From NCBI GenBank assembly GCA_009746045.1, contig RPFO01000213.1, positions 7,234,109 through 7,296,108 of the forward strand: 62,000 bases of DNA, read 5' to 3'. The stretch is from Mesostigma viride. Its lineage: Eukaryota; Streptophyta; Mesostigmatophyceae; Mesostigmatales; Mesostigmataceae. How positions within the stretch are numbered: the first letter of the stretch is position 1; each line of letters starts with the position of its first letter. The position numbers and the translations under genes are program-made. Under the pieces are notes generated by a model, which was not told where the DNA came from, did not search any database, and saw only the letters and a list, made by a program, of their open reading frames with translations. This document shows, one piece after another, positions 1-12,340 of the stretch.

Positions 1-3000
1 TCCAGCAAGAAACGCAACAAACAATAACAAACCCTGACTAGACCTCCATTTTCAACCACCCTATCACCCTAAACTAACCAGAACTGCGGCTCACCAGATG
101 CTCCGGAGGTCAAGCAGTATCCAGTTTTCACTTGCGCACGTTTCCGCAGTATTCTCACGGCATTCCCACCGGCAGCTACCTCGGTCCGGGCCCCCAAAAT
201 TCTGTACGATGGAGCCCATGGATGTATCCCGCATTCGACGCCTTTTCGAAGTGATCGCGTCACGTAGGCAGCTGTAGGCACACGATTCACACGATTCCGG
301 ATAGCCCAGTTTTTCCTTCTTTGACCATCGCAATCGGTCGCTATATGCATGACTCCAACCTCAGCGTGGAGCGCTGCAGACTGAGAAATGTAGCAATTAT
401 ACACATAAGCACGAGATTTTTCACAGATTTCTTTCTAAAACGATTGTTTTCGCAGCAAGAATGGGAAATGCCGTCTCCATAGCTCGACCACGATCTGACG
501 ACCTCGCCATCATACTAATGAAGTGAGTTGCATGTACTAAATATTCGCGTCGTTAGTGCTTTCGGATCGGATTTGGTCGGGTACAAATTGTCACTAATCA
601 GTATCCGACCAGATTTCTCGGGTAAACCGTACTAACGAACCGAAAATTGTCACTAAATGAGGTGCCGAAAATAACGAAATCACTAAGGAAGTGAGCTGAC
701 CCTGTATGCCGACGACATCACGCTCATATAATAATAGCAAAAACAAAAATGGAATATAGAAAGAGGTCATTACTGGGATGTGATGCAGGAGATAGTTGCA
801 TGCACGCAAACTCGACACAGCGCGAATCTGGACATCGTACTGGCAGTCTGGCGCCGACGCCTTTCTGTAGCGCTTACCCTGGCTATGGCTGATATCTTGC
901 TTTGCCGCACACGGGATGGCTTTGCGGCGCAGCACGGTTATTAGGCTAGCTGTTTTACTTTATTCCGCGTTATGGATCGAGTGCCGACCCATGCCTGTCG
1001 CGCCTGCGTGCCACAATCTCCGGCGCCACCATGGCGGCTGGCCACTCAAATTGATTTGGTAAAACCCAAATGGGCTGAACTGACGTGCCTGCCTTAACTG
1101 CATGCCCTGTGGGGTGGGCGAGGACCTGTCCCATGATTAATGAAAAGAGGGCTCTCAGCCGAGGACAAGGAACTGTCCCTCGTGCCTGATGACCACCTTC
1201 TTGATCCCCTTGTGTACCGTCGCGTGCCGCGTTTGAATATCCTTGCTGGGGCGTTAGCTAGACGCTCCAACTACTCTAATTGCGACAATATGATGGTGCA
1301 AGAGGATGCTTTTGCCTCCCCTGCTATAGAACAATGCTTTCACAACACATACTTTGCACAGTCTGATGATGAAGCCGCACATGCGGAATTTATTGAGAAA
1401 GTTAATACAATTACAACACGTTGATAGTCTCAATATCGATGCACTCCATGCTCACGAGCCCGCAGTTAGGCAGCGCTCCATGACATGCTACCGGCCTTGC
1501 TCCCAAGGAAAGGGCCGAAACACGAAGGCCACTAACGAGAGGCTGGCCCGAAGAGACTACACGCTGCGTGAGAGTCCTCTTCGACTATGAACCAAACCAT
1601 TCGTCATGCCACACGCATGACACACGCCACACTTGTCAGTCCAGCCAGCAATGCCAAAACTATCTTGCTGCCTGAACCATGCAAATAGAAACCGCATTCC
1701 AGTTGCCGTCCTGGCTTTCTACCACACATGCCAACAAAAGCAGGAAGGCGTCCCGACAAATCTAAATTGCTACCCTGTTGCCGATCTCATCTCCTAGAGG
1801 CTCCGGCATTTCTGTCCCTGGGAATGTCCGGCATTGAGTCACGTCCACCAAGGTGGAAGCATAATATCCTTCAGACAATCTGCACGCTCACACCTTGCAA
1901 GCGTGTGAGTGGCCCAGCAAACATTGCGTCTAATCGTTCCTTTCTAAAAGAAATCCCTTTGTAGGGCTGCCAATGATTTCGCATTCATTCCAGCAATCTG
2001 GCTCCGCACCGCAAATTGTCCTTTTCCATTTTCTGTCCAGTCCTCATAACGTTAACCCGCTATTCTACACCACAAAGACACCTGGCCTGTCAATAGCCTC
2101 GGCGCTGTTGAAGTCCAGCAGTCCAGCTTCAGCTCCAGCTGTCCACTAACACGCGTATGATCCTCTCGACGCTGCGCACTTGTGCTGCCGTCCGCTCAAG
2201 TCAGTGCTGCGCGCCCAGCTGTGCCTGGCCCGGCGCGCGTGCACGTACACTTTCGTCCGCTCTTATGCTGCAAGTGCTAGTGTCCCCCCCCGGTCACTAG
2301 CCTTTGTCGAAAATGCGTAGAAAACAAATTCCTTGCGCACGTCACCGGTCTTGTGCATAGTGGGCGCCCGGATGACATAGCTCGCGTCCGTGACATGCCG
2401 GCTACAGTTATTTTGTCGTGATCTGTATCTCTTGTTATAATTAGCGTTGGCTTTGTTTATGTTTGATTGGGTGCTTTACCTCTGATGAAAGTTATTATAC
2501 TTTTAAAATATATTGGGAGTGATGAATTAAGCTGGAGGATTAATATGGGAATGATAAAATAAATTACGGAGGTGAGAGTGGCATGCAACATAAGGAAACT
2601 AAACCCCGAAAAGAACCCTAAAGAAGAAAATAATCAAAATATACAGTTTATGCCATATGACCAGCAGTCATGACATCATGAGCATGACGTCTAAATAAAT
2701 AAAGAATAGTCATGCCATGCGCATGCAGCACTACAACTTCTACATGCTTGTGGCATTATTCGATGCAGAAAAAGGTACGCAACCATTCTCGCACAAGAAT
2801 AGCAGAGACTACAGGAAAACAGAGGACATAAAGGAATGCAGCAAATGGGATGCATCCGTCCTGAAAAGTCTCACGTGGATATCCTGCCGTCGAACAGGGT
2901 ATCAATCATACAAATAAAATTGCTGCCTCGCACCCTCCAAGAATCGATCACAGCGTGCTCATATATATATGTGGCATGCCAGCACAGCATCCCTATGGTA

Positions 3001-3202
3001 CATTCAAGATGTGTCGATGTGAGTCCGAGGACCACGCGCGGAGGATTTTCATTTATACAAGAGGCCCGCAGCCAAGACCAGCCAAGCATAATGGCGGTCT
3101 TGAGGAGAAGCATGTTTTCCAGATGCCAGCGCAACCGAAGCTGGATAACTGATGTGCAAGAATAACTGTGGATGCTCCCTGCAAATTTGTGTTGATCACT
3201 CT
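1..3202. other. Gene-poor stretch, no confident gene
   Basis: I see no recognisable domain, RNA gene or repeat array here. The most protein-like frame is 1140-1424 (+), 94 codons, with an acidic, ordinary-looking composition; the frame continues as a different one at about 1354-1590, so it could be a frameshifted exon or pseudogene remnant. It matches no family I recognise. Splice sites cannot be judged by eye without a species model, so a small spliced gene is possible but unsupported. Confidence 0.4.
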
Positions 3203-3757
3203 TTAGTTCCGCCGTCTCCCATGCCCGGAATTGTCAAGGTCATGCAAATGAACCCCGAACATGCTCTTCAGCCACCTGGAAACCTCCGGGTCGGCATTCT
3301 TAGCGGCTGCTAGCATGTCTTCTGACATTCCCTGGGAGAAGTGGCTGCCCCGAGAGGGCGCGGCGTCCCCGCAATTCTCGCATCCACCTGCCATTTCTCG
3401 CGGCGTCGCCGCCGCCTCTTGAACTGTACTTGCCAGGACGGCCGCCAAGATCTCGTTCAGAACCGCATCCGGAAGCCCCATGCTACGGACTGAATGCGTT
3501 AGCCGTGGAATGTCGACGAGCTTAGGGCTTTTCGGCGCTTCACCATGACGTCCCGAGGGCTCCTGCACGCAGGCATCATGTGTTGTCCGTACTGCCATGC
3601 AGGTATCCGGCGCCAGAAGACTCGGCCTGGGATCCACGGAGGGCGCTCCACTTTTCTTAGGAATATTAACGTCATTATGTGCCTGCAGCAGACGGTGCAG
3701 CAGTTCCATCAAACAGTTTGTGCCAAGAAACTTGTAGCGAACACTTAGGTTCATCAT
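3203..3757 (-). CDS. Hypothetical protein, 184 aa
   Basis: This is the longest non-repetitive frame in the first 10 kb. The composition is balanced. It has a leucine-rich N-terminal helix-like segment (about residues 12-30, ELLHRLLQAH), a Pro/Ser-rich middle, a likely helical segment around residues 95-115 (LNEILAAVLASTV) and an isolated CENCG motif near residue 130. No known domain is recognised. It stands alone, with no neighbouring gene on the strand within 2 kb. It may be a single-exon orphan, an exon of a spliced gene, or chance; the antisense frame is short (67 codons), which mildly favours this strand. Confidence 0.35.
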   Translation of the reverse strand: MMNLSVRYKFLGTNCLMELLHRLLQAHNDVNIPKKSGAPSVDPRPSLLAPDTCMAVRTTHDACVQEPSGRHGEAPKSPKLVDIPRLTHSVRSMGLPDAVLNEILAAVLASTVQEAAATPREMAGGCENCGDAAPSRGSHFSQGMSEDMLAAAKNADPEVSRWLKSMFGVHLHDLDNSGHGRRRN

Positions 3758-5802
3758 AATTTGTTACAAGACGACTGTCCGTAATTGATTGGCCGAATCT
3801 GCTGCGCATGATGCGCATGCCCTATAATACCTCGTCATGTAATATATATTGATACGTTAAATTACGGGCTTAGCTTGGTAGTTCTAATTATAAGCTGTGC
3901 ATGACTAATCATGTGGGGCGCAGCTATAGCTTATATATAGCTAGTAGCGGCCTGCACGTGCATCACTTTGGCAAAGCCTTACCGACGGAACGTGACTCTT
4001 TGCGCCGGACGTGGCATGAGCCAGCTGCTTCATAAAGGCTCGCATTGTCCTTGTCGTGTAAACAAATCTGGCAGATTTATGATTTACGGATTGACCTTAC
4101 TCGACTAGGCGGAAATTGGCCGGCGCCGCCGGCAATATTATGACTGCGGCGCCGGGATCAACTGAATTATAATAGCTATACCCTGGCTATACCAATAAAA
4201 TTTCACCGATATGAACGGAGCGCCGGTGCCGCCGTATGATACTTCTGCTTCAACACTAAAAGCTGCATGAACAGCTATCGCGTCGTTACCTATAGTGAAT
4301 GCAGTCTATTCCTGCACATCTGCGCTCGCGCTGCGACCTGTTTGAGGTATGGAATGCTCGCGTTGCGGGAAGAATGCGCGCAACTGGTGCTCCCACGCTC
4401 TTGTCAGTTGTCATGCATGCGAACACAAAGAAGTCCGCCTTTCTGAACAGTAGTCGCCTGACACCGGTTACATGTCTAGTGATCTAGTGCTCTGCTGCCT
4501 CGGCGCGTTATGGCCCTTCGTTCCCGCGGCAAGCTCATACTCGACCATTGCCATAGCCTGTGATTGGTGTCGGCGCCATCGGCTTACGTGGCGTCAGCAA
4601 GGATTTAGTGTCTGACAAGCGACCGGCCATTCCAGATGTCACGCATTTATAACTTTGACCAGGCTTTGACCTTACCAAACTCCAACCACGGAAACAATGT
4701 ACAGTACACCCTCCGCATCATTCGTTTCAGCCGGTAGGCCCCTTCGGAGTTAGAAAGGCCCCTTCGGAATAATTTGATAATAGCGTTTGTATATTTGAGA
4801 TCTTGCAAGAGCAAAAGCTGGCAAGCCCGAGGCAATCCTTCCAGAATCACATAAAAAGGAAAAATCTACTATATCATCTTTTTACCTAGATCATAAAAGC
4901 GCCACTTTTTCTCTGCTCTGCCCACTCTGCCGCGCTTTTCTGCTCTCGCCCACTCTGCCCTTTTCGCGGACAAAGCGTACTGTAGCCAGCTGGCAACCGC
5001 TGTTTTCCTGCACTTCCGCCCGGGAAAAATCGATGTCCTAGCTGTATTCTGATGGGCGCGCACACCCCTTGGGCACAGGTAAGGTCGCTTATGGAAGGCT
5101 TTGCTAGATAGGTACCTTGCTTTCATGTGTCTGTTTGCGGTGCATGTTAAGGGGAGGTAAGAAGAACCAGGTCTACAGTAGCCATGATCTGTCGCGGTCT
5201 TCGACGGTTATTTTCTGGTAGTTCCTGGGCCCGACATTTGTATTTGGCGTGAAAAAGAAAACGTACAAACAGTGCGCGCCCTATGACGACAAAAGCCAAC
5301 GAACATAGATCTGGCATGGTAAGGGCAGTTGATGAGAACAAGCAGCAAGATGGAACAATCTTCAGGATAAACCAACCAACTGCACGGGCCGGGGACAGCA
5401 TTACTCTGTGATCACTTGCAGCATTGAACTCCCCCGGGCACCCTTATAGTTTGTTGGGGCCCTTGACGTCTGGTCATAGACAATGCCTTGTTCTTCTGAG
5501 CTTTCGTCTGCCCTCCTCAAGGCTGACTACCTGGAATGATAGGCATTTACACGCACGTTCTTGGAACGGACATTGCTGTAAGTCATGATAGTGCGTGAGT
5601 GCTGCAGTTATACCAAATGATCCAGTAAGTCATGCGGCGTAATGCAGGTGGTTTGCTTTCACTTCGGTCCCGGAAGCCGGACCGTCGATCACCATGCGGG
5701 TTGGGCCATTGCATCTTAGCAAAGAAGTACCCTCCATGGACCATGGACCACCTTGCATTATGACTCAAGTGCGCCATGCACGGGTGGTAAATTCCTATGC
5801 CA
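3758..5802. other. No gene recognised
   Basis: The stretch has AT-rich patches (3820-3960) and only short frames on both strands. I see no domain, array or transposon end that I can support. Confidence 0.4.
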
Positions 5803-6125
5803 TGAAATTAAATTAAATAATAACATGACTTCGTTGGGAGATCATGTAGCACGTATTCCATTGCTGGTGGGTGGAGGTGAGCGGAGCCGCGAAAGCTAGC
5901 TAAGCTAGCTCTATTCTGATCTAGTCTACCAAAATCCTTACCACTCTACTCAGTAAAGCGCCCCTTCCTCCTGAGGGGAGGGGGCTTGCCCACAGGGGCT
6001 GGCGTGTGGGCCATTGTCAATTGTCTGCCATCTCTTCTTGTCCTGCATGGCAGTCCAAGCTAGAGCTAGGGAGGAAATGCAATGTTCAAACTGAGCTGGG
6101 ACCATGAGGTCGGCCAGCAGCTGAT
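5803..6125 (-). mobile_element. 5'-truncated LINE 3' end (copy D)
   Basis: The sequence closely resembles the 3' ends of the LINE copies at 41.8-42.06 kb (+) and 42.07-42.38 kb (-). It shares the terminal word GACTTCGTTGGGAGATCATG, the AT-rich tail (AAATTAAATAATAA) and the coding remnant of the C-terminal motif MQDKKRW followed by a Pro/Lys-rich tail, read on the minus strand at about 5950-6080. The match stops near 6125, so only about 300 bp of the 3' end is present. This is typical of incomplete target-primed reverse transcription. Reading frame is broken; it is a fossil. Confidence 0.75.
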
Positions 6126-6449
6126 CTGTACAGCTGATCTGTATAGCAGCTGGTCTACCGTATGATCGCAGGCAATATTCAGTAATCGCACAGGTCTACA
6201 CTACAGAGCCAGCAAAAAATCAGGCTGGGCCTCGCTCTAGAAGTTCCCTGCGCAAATGGGATGACAGAAATGAAAGAAACAAGCACTGGAGTGACATATT
6301 TCTACGTGCGTTGCCATTATCAGCCCCACACCCACCCTCCTGGCAGCTCCTATTGCTGCGGCATCGCGGCATTTACAATGCCAGTCGTATTAACAAAAAC
6401 GTTTTTCGGCCTATAACTTTTGGATTAGTCACAGAATCGTGAGAACGGC

Positions 6450-6660
6450 TTACCTCGAGCTTATTCCTCGCCATGCATTCGAGATAAGTCTCCGGTAAGA
6501 CTTTTCGGCCGGGGTGCGCATTGGGGGGTCGTAGTCTTTGACAATGTCCGCCCAACGCTGCTTATCCTGCATATCCGACCATATCTTCGAGTAAGGGGGG
6601 CACAACGGTCCGAGCCCCGCCAAAATGCAGCCTCGTAAGAAGGACCCGAAAAGTGGCGCG
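6450..6660 (-). pseudogene. Possible fragment of a second LINE-like C-terminus
   Basis: A minus-strand frame here contains KIWSDMQDKQRWADIVKDYD, which resembles the C-terminal motif of the window's LINEs (WTAMQDKKRWKTIVQAHTP). Only this short motif supports the call; the rest of the 115-codon frame (6450-6797) has no recognisable partner. It could be a diverged relative of the LINE whose tail lies 350 bp upstream, or coincidence. Confidence 0.3.
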
Positions 6661-7585
6661 AAATGAGATTTTTGGTGTGTGCGTGCACGACGGTGACCGA
6701 ATTTCCACCGACAGGCATGGCGGCCTGGCAGGCTATCGTGAGCGAATAAAAAGGCAGTATCGAGGCTGGAAATTTTAGTGTATGCTCCTAGGGTCATATA
6801 TTACTTGCCGTTATTTTTTTTCGCCACAAATTCTGCGGAGTCCTTCGGCATTTTGGCGTCATTCACAGGTGGGTGCCTGTTTTGTCGCCGATTTTCTCTC
6901 GACCCCACCTACCTGCAGCAAAAAATTTTCCCGATGAAAGTCGCCCTAACATCTGGTTTTTGACACTAACCGACGCATTTTTTAGTTTTTAAGGCCTTGA
7001 CCGAAGCACTTTTTTCATTACCGGCTCAGTTTGCTTTAACCGAGCTGGCGCGATTTTTTATCCAATTTCTAGGCTGGGCCAGGCGTCGCAGACCCGTAAT
7101 CCGTTTTTAAGTGCTTTTGTGCCCGATATCGTGTCTTTTGCAGGCGTTCTTGGCATCAAAGACGCCATGGCGTCAGGGGCTAAAACGGACCTCCGCACGT
7201 TCGTTAACTGCGGCGAGCATGTCAATGCCGCCAGCAATTTTTGCTGCCGCGTCTGTGAAACAATTGCGATGCAAGACCGTTGTCGACGTGACGGAGTGGT
7301 ATGTGCACATTCAGGTGCGAATTTCTTCGCTGTTGAAACCCCGGCCGGTAGCAGACAAGTATTTCACCGTATCCCCTTTCCCCGAGTCTCTCTTTTCCGT
7401 CATGTTTTCATCTTACAGAAAGCGCGTATAAAGCATCAGTGAGCGACAGTATGATGGCGAGCCGTTTGCTCGCATCAGGGCTGTGCGGCTTATTCTAGAG
7501 AGAAGCGACATCAAGCAGATTTTGCAGCCGGATGTGAGGGAGGGGCCCTGCTGGGGTGGGAATAAACTGCTGTGAGTGACCGATC
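6661..7585. other. No confident gene
   Basis: Two overlapping plus-strand frames of about 106 codons occur at 7111-7442. One has several cysteines (NFCCRVCETIAM) but no known zinc-binding pattern. Nothing else is supported. Confidence 0.35.
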
Positions 7586-7764
7586 CACTCCCTTCCTCCC
7601 TCCCTTCCTCCCTCCCTCCCTCCCTCCCTCCCTCCCTCCCTCCCTCCTCCCTCCCTCCCTCCCTCCCTCCCTCCCTCCCTCCCTCTCCCTCCCTCCCTCC
7701 CTCCCTCCCTCCCTCCCTCCCTCCCTCCCTCCCTCCCTCCCTCCCTCCCTCCCTCCCTCCCTCC
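7586..7764. repeat. (CCCT)n microsatellite
   Basis: An uninterrupted run of TCCC/CCCT units about 175 bp long with two single-base register slips. It is the first block of a larger compound array reaching 8821. Long frames through it (PPSLPPSL, and GREGGREG in antisense) are translation artefacts of the repeat. Confidence 0.97.
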
Positions 7765-7817
7765 TGAACTCACTCGTGGACTCCCTCACTCGTGGACTCA
7801 CTCACTCCCTCACTCCC

Positions 7818-8342
7818 TCCCACCCACCCACCCACCCACCCACCCACCCACCACCCACCCACCCACCCACCACCCACCCACCCACCCACCCACCCACCCA
7901 CCCACCCACCCACCCACCCACCCACCCCCACCCACCCACCCACCACCCACCCACCCACCCACCCACCACCCACCCACCCCACCCACCCACCCACCCACCC
8001 ACCCACCCACCCACCCACCCACCCACCCACCCACCCACCCACCCACCCACCCACCCACCCACCCACCCACCCACCCACCACCCACCACCCACCCACCCAC
8101 CCACCCACCCACCCACCCACCCACCCACCCACCCACCCACCCACCCACCCACCCACCCACCCACCCACCCACCCACCCACCCACCCACCCACCCACCCAC
8201 CCACCCACCCACCCACCCACCCACCCACCCACCCACCCACCCACCCACCCACCCACCCACCCACCCACCCACCCACCCACCCACCCACCCACCCACCCAC
8301 CCACCCACCCACCCACCCACCCACCACCCACCCACCCACCCA
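7818..8342. repeat. (CCCA)n microsatellite
   Basis: About 520 bp of CCCA units with a handful of one-base losses or gains in the first 280 bp; the last 240 bp are perfect. Joined to the CCCT block by a 50-bp transition mixing ACTC and CTCC units, consistent with one array whose unit mutated and re-expanded. Confidence 0.97.
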
Positions 8343-8362
8343 CTCACTCACTCACTCACTCA

Positions 8363-8418
<56 letters not shown>

Positions 8419-8821
8419 CTCACGCACTCACGCACTCACTCACTCACTCACTCACTCACTCACTCACTCACTCACTCACTCACTCACTCACTCACTCACT
8501 CACTCACTCACTCACTCACTCACTCACTCACTCACTCACTCACTCACTCACTCACTCACTCACTCACTCACTCACTCACTCACTCACTCACTCACTCACT
8601 CACTCACTCACTCACTCACTCACTCACTCACTCACTCACTCACTCACTCACTCACTCACTCACTCACTCACTCACTCACTCACTCACTCACTCACTCACT
8701 CACTCACTCACTCACTCACTCACTCACTCACTCACTCACTCACTCACTCACTCACTCACTCACTCACTCACTCACTCACTCACTCACTCACTCACTCACT
8801 CACTCACTCACTCACTCACTC
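8341..8821. repeat. (CACT)n with internal (CACG)n block
   Basis: CACT units, then about 58 bp of CACG units (8361-8418), an alternating transition (CACT/CACG, 8415-8432), then about 390 bp of essentially perfect CACT. The ordered change CCCT, CCCA, CACT, CACG, CACT involves one base per step. Confidence 0.97.
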
Positions 8822-9319
8822 GCTTAGTAACTTGCACATGCACCACATGCGCAAGGAGGCCACCAAGAGCTTCACCAACCACCGTCGAAAGCTTGGCTGT
8901 GATGCCAAGGGCAAGGGTGTGGGGGTGTCCATGTTGACACAGTGCATGAAGGCTGACAAGGTCAGGCAGAGATTGTGCAGGGAGGTGCCACTACCTCCTA
9001 GCTAGCGATACCGAGATGAGGGCGCGCAAACGCATCAGCGCCATGCCGCGTGTTGAGTAATTTGCAACTACATTACTTGGCATGCTGTGGGTGCACGTGT
9101 AAAATGACCTTTCTAGCCATGCATGCGACAGCTGCCAATATTATGTTCAGCAAGCTCCTCCGTATAATAGAAATCGCGTGAGCATCCACATGGCCACATG
9201 TGCATATTGTCAGCTGTGTCTATATCAATGAACTTTTATGTATGTCTCCTGGACGGGTTGTCTTACATCACTCGTGAATGGTTTCCATGTTTTAGTGAGT
9301 CATCTTATTTGAGTTGACC
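8822..9319. other. No gene recognised
   Basis: Unique-looking sequence between the tetranucleotide array and the 173-bp satellite; nothing supportable seen. Confidence 0.4.
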
Positions 9320-9950
9320 AGATTGTCTCCTTGATATTCCACACTGGCAGTTTCGCATCCATGGGTAAGAATTTGTAATGGAAACTGGCAGGTATGGCAT
9401 TGATAACTCTACCAAATAGAACATGATGGGCCTGAATTTTTGTGGAATGTCTAAAATCATGATGGCTAAGATGCATGCAAGTTTCCAGCCTCAACAGAGC
9501 ACATCTTGTACAGAAACTGCACTGAAATGTGATGAAAAATACGAAAAACGTGCATTTTTGGTAACATTTGTGAGCAAACTGACATCAAATACCCTCTGAT
9601 GGTTCTGAATTTTTGTGGAATGTCTAAAATCATGATGGCAAAGATGCATGCAAGTTTCCAGCCTGAACTGAGCACATCTTGTATGGAAACTGCCATGGAA
9701 TGTGATGAAAAATACGAAAAACGTGCATTTTTGGTAACATTTGTGAGCAAACTGACATCAAATACCCTATGATGGACCTGAATTTTTGTGGGATGTCTAG
9801 AATAATGATGTTTAAGATGCCTACAAGTTTCCAGCCTCAACCGAGCACAGCTTGTATGGAAACTGCAATGAAATGTGATGAAAAATACAAAAAACGCACA
9901 TTTTTGCTAGCATTTGGTGGCATTTTGCTACCAAATGCGGTTGGATGACC
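9320..9950. repeat. 173-bp tandem satellite, about 3.5 units
   Basis: The word CAAGTTTCCAGCCT recurs at about 9478, 9651 and 9825 and the word GAATTTTTGTGG at about 9433, 9607 and 9780, giving a period of 172-173 bp. The first two full units are the most similar; the last has diverged. Short frames crossing the units carry the same amino-acid repeats and are not genes. Confidence 0.9.
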
Positions 9951-10494
9951 ATCAGATCTTGTGTACAGTCATTAGTCATGAGTATCAACTTACTTGCAAA
10001 CAGCCAGGTCAAGAACTCTTTATTTGCATATTAGAATGTATTTGTTTATATTAAAATCTGGAAAACTGCTAAAAATAGAAATGCCAAAAATAGGTCAGCT
10101 GAGGTCCGGTAAGTCCGGAAAGTTGCAATCCTTCTACTGGTGTCCTGAACATGCTACCTACCAAGATCTAGCATGTTTCGACGATATTTGCATCGTACAG
10201 GAGTTATAAGGCTGTTTTTTGGCACTTTCAGACCGTTGTGGGTTGAGCGGATGACGCCAACAGCGCCTTTGCTCTGCATGTCAGCTAAAATCATATCGCG
10301 GTATGTCCAATGTTGGCCACTGCATCGCCTTACCCTAGCAGGGCCTGACCATGCAAGAAGATATCTCCCGGGCTAGCCAGTCCGCAAGGAACCAGCAGGG
10401 CCCTCATATGTATCCACCTGATTAGTACGGGCTAGATGGCCTGCAAACTGTAGCCTACGCTGCCTAATAATATCATCTGGACACACGGGGCATT
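9951..10494. other. No gene recognised
   Basis: Unique sequence between the satellite and a LINE remnant; only short frames. Confidence 0.4.
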
Positions 10495-11325
10495 AAAAAA
10501 AAATAAAATTAAATTATAACATGACTCCCTAAACCCTTGCAGGCTCGGGCTGCCTTGCCACTGACGACGTCGTCCCCCCCTTCACTTTGAAGGAATTGGA
10601 CGGCGCCCTTGCTCGCCTGCGGTACGATGCGGCGGTCGGTGCCGACCACCTTTCTGCTGAGCTGCTGAAGACCCCTGATCCGGCGGTTAGGGATCTTCTG
10701 CTGGCGTTCTGCAACCGTGCCCTGCTCTCTGACGAGCCTCCGCCTGCTGAGTGGCAGACGGCCATCCGCGTCATGCTGTACAAGAAGGGCTCTGCTGCTG
10801 ACCCCGGCAACTACCGGATTGTCTGCCTCCAGAGCGCCGCGCTGAAGGTCTTCATGCGCATGATGCTGCACAGGCTCCGCGCCGCGCTGGACCCACACCT
10901 GGGTGAGTCTCAGATGGGTTTCCGTCGTGGTCGTAACACTGTCATGGCTGTGTTTGTCGCGCGCCGGTTGATGGAGGAGGTGCGTCGACTTCCCCCTGAC
11001 AGTTTGCCGCTGGTCTTCATTTTTGTTGACTATATCAAGGCCTTTGACACGGTTCTCTGGGAGGCTCTTTGGGCCATCCTAGCTCTGGATCGGGTACCAC
11101 CTGCGTTTATTGCTGCCATTCGCCGACTGTATGAGGGCTCACAGGCAGTAGTGCGGACTGCGGAGGGCACCACTCCACCATTCCCCCTTCACCACGGGGT
11201 GTGGCAAGGTTGTGTCCTGTCCCCATACCTGTTCATTATTGTCGTGGATCACGTCATGCGCCGGGCACGTGCGCGCTTTACTGCTCTTAAGGGGTTCGAG
11301 CCAGGCTTGGACATCCTTAACCCCT
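10495..11325 (+). pseudogene. LINE reverse transcriptase fragment (copy B), truncated before motif C
   Basis: An open frame (about 10532-11345) encodes a non-LTR reverse transcriptase: fingers region with DPGNYRIVCLQSAALKVF, template-binding QMGFRRGRNT, motif A FVDYIKAFD (about 11022-11050) and motif B GVWQGCVLSPYLF. Homology to the copy at 53.9-54.85 kb ends abruptly after CATCCTTAAC (about 11325), before the YADD motif, so the enzyme cannot be active. Left of the coding part, 10495-10521 is an AT-rich run plus ATAACATGACTCC, which is the inverted 3' tail of the same LINE. An inverted tail followed by sense internal sequence fits a twin-primed, minus-strand insertion with inverted 5' part. 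Confidence 0.85.
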
Positions 11326-11343
11326 CAACCGTCTTTGACTCGT

Positions 11344-12340
11344 GACTAAAATGAGTCACGAGTTGCACAGTATGCCACAGGTGCCCCCATTCAGCCTAAT
11401 TATTTTTTCTAGACCATACTAGGAACCAAGCATAACCATATTAGGGCCCACCTGGGGGTATAGTGGGTGGTCCCAGTGCTAGCCCCCCCTGCTCTATAAA
11501 TAGCCCCCCCCTCAGGGGGGTACGGTGAGTGTGCGCGGTGACACCCTTATCATGGATGATAGACCCCTTTCCTCAATGAGTTGACCCTGGGGTTGGTTTT
11601 GTAGATAGATTTTTTAGTTATGATGGGATACAAACACTAAAAATTGTAACTCCCCCAGGGACCCATCAGCTGGTGCTAAAAATAACTGGTGACTATTTTG
11701 AGTCGCGAGTTTTGGGGGGCTAAAATAGGCATCCTAGTGCAGTTTTGAACATGGAAACGATAGGTAAGCATGGAGTATGGGCAAACATGCATGCTAACAC
11801 TTATTCCAACCTGTGTGCCACCAATACCTGCCATAACCACTGCAGGTCCCTGCCGGATATGATTGGAGACGACTACGCGCGGGCCGCGAGTACGGGGTTC
11901 ACAACCTTATCATACATGATGGAGCACGTATACCTTGGATTTTACCCTAGTATTTCAGGGGGGACTGCAACTGTACCCAAGCACTACATCCAAACACTTA
12001 CATGTCTTGTTTCACCCAGGGACCCACAAGATAATGCTAAAAATAGCTGGGGACTATTTTGAGTCACCAGTTTGGGGGGGCTAGAATAAACATCCTAGTG
12101 CAGTTTTGAACATGGAAATGATAGGTAAGCGTGAAACATGCACGATTATGTTTATTCCAGCCTATGTGGCACAAATATATGCCACAATAAGCGTAAATGC
12201 TTGCAGAACCGCTGATACTGTGGTGCTTATTTTTACATGCATGATGGACCTTGCACACAAAGTCAAAACATCCCAGCACTCCTAGATAAATTAGTGACCA
12301 AGGGACCATGCATGCAGTAACACTGAAAATTGCCAACTAG
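11344..12340. repeat. Diverged 360-bp tandem repeat, three units
   Basis: The word GACTATTTTGAGTC followed by GAGTT/CAGTT occurs at 11692 and 12052 (period 360), with a weaker first unit at 11344. Also repeated at this spacing are AGGGACCCA (11659, 12019) and GTGCAGTTTTGAACATGGAAA. The first unit contains a TATA-like CTATAAATAG (about 11494) between C-runs and a short C/G hairpin, but no gene follows it. No coding potential seen. Confidence 0.75.

Noticed and set aside
4869-5401. Two minus-strand frames of about 85 codons
   Set aside because: No domain, no repeat relationship, length expected by chance.
7818-8342. Telomere or CRISPR array
   Set aside because: Unit CCCA is not a known telomere repeat, and there are no repeat-spacer alternations.
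7572-9005. 477-codon plus-strand frame rich in PTHPP and SLTH
   Set aside because: Pure translation of CCCT/CCCA/CACT microsatellite; several frames on both strands are equally open.
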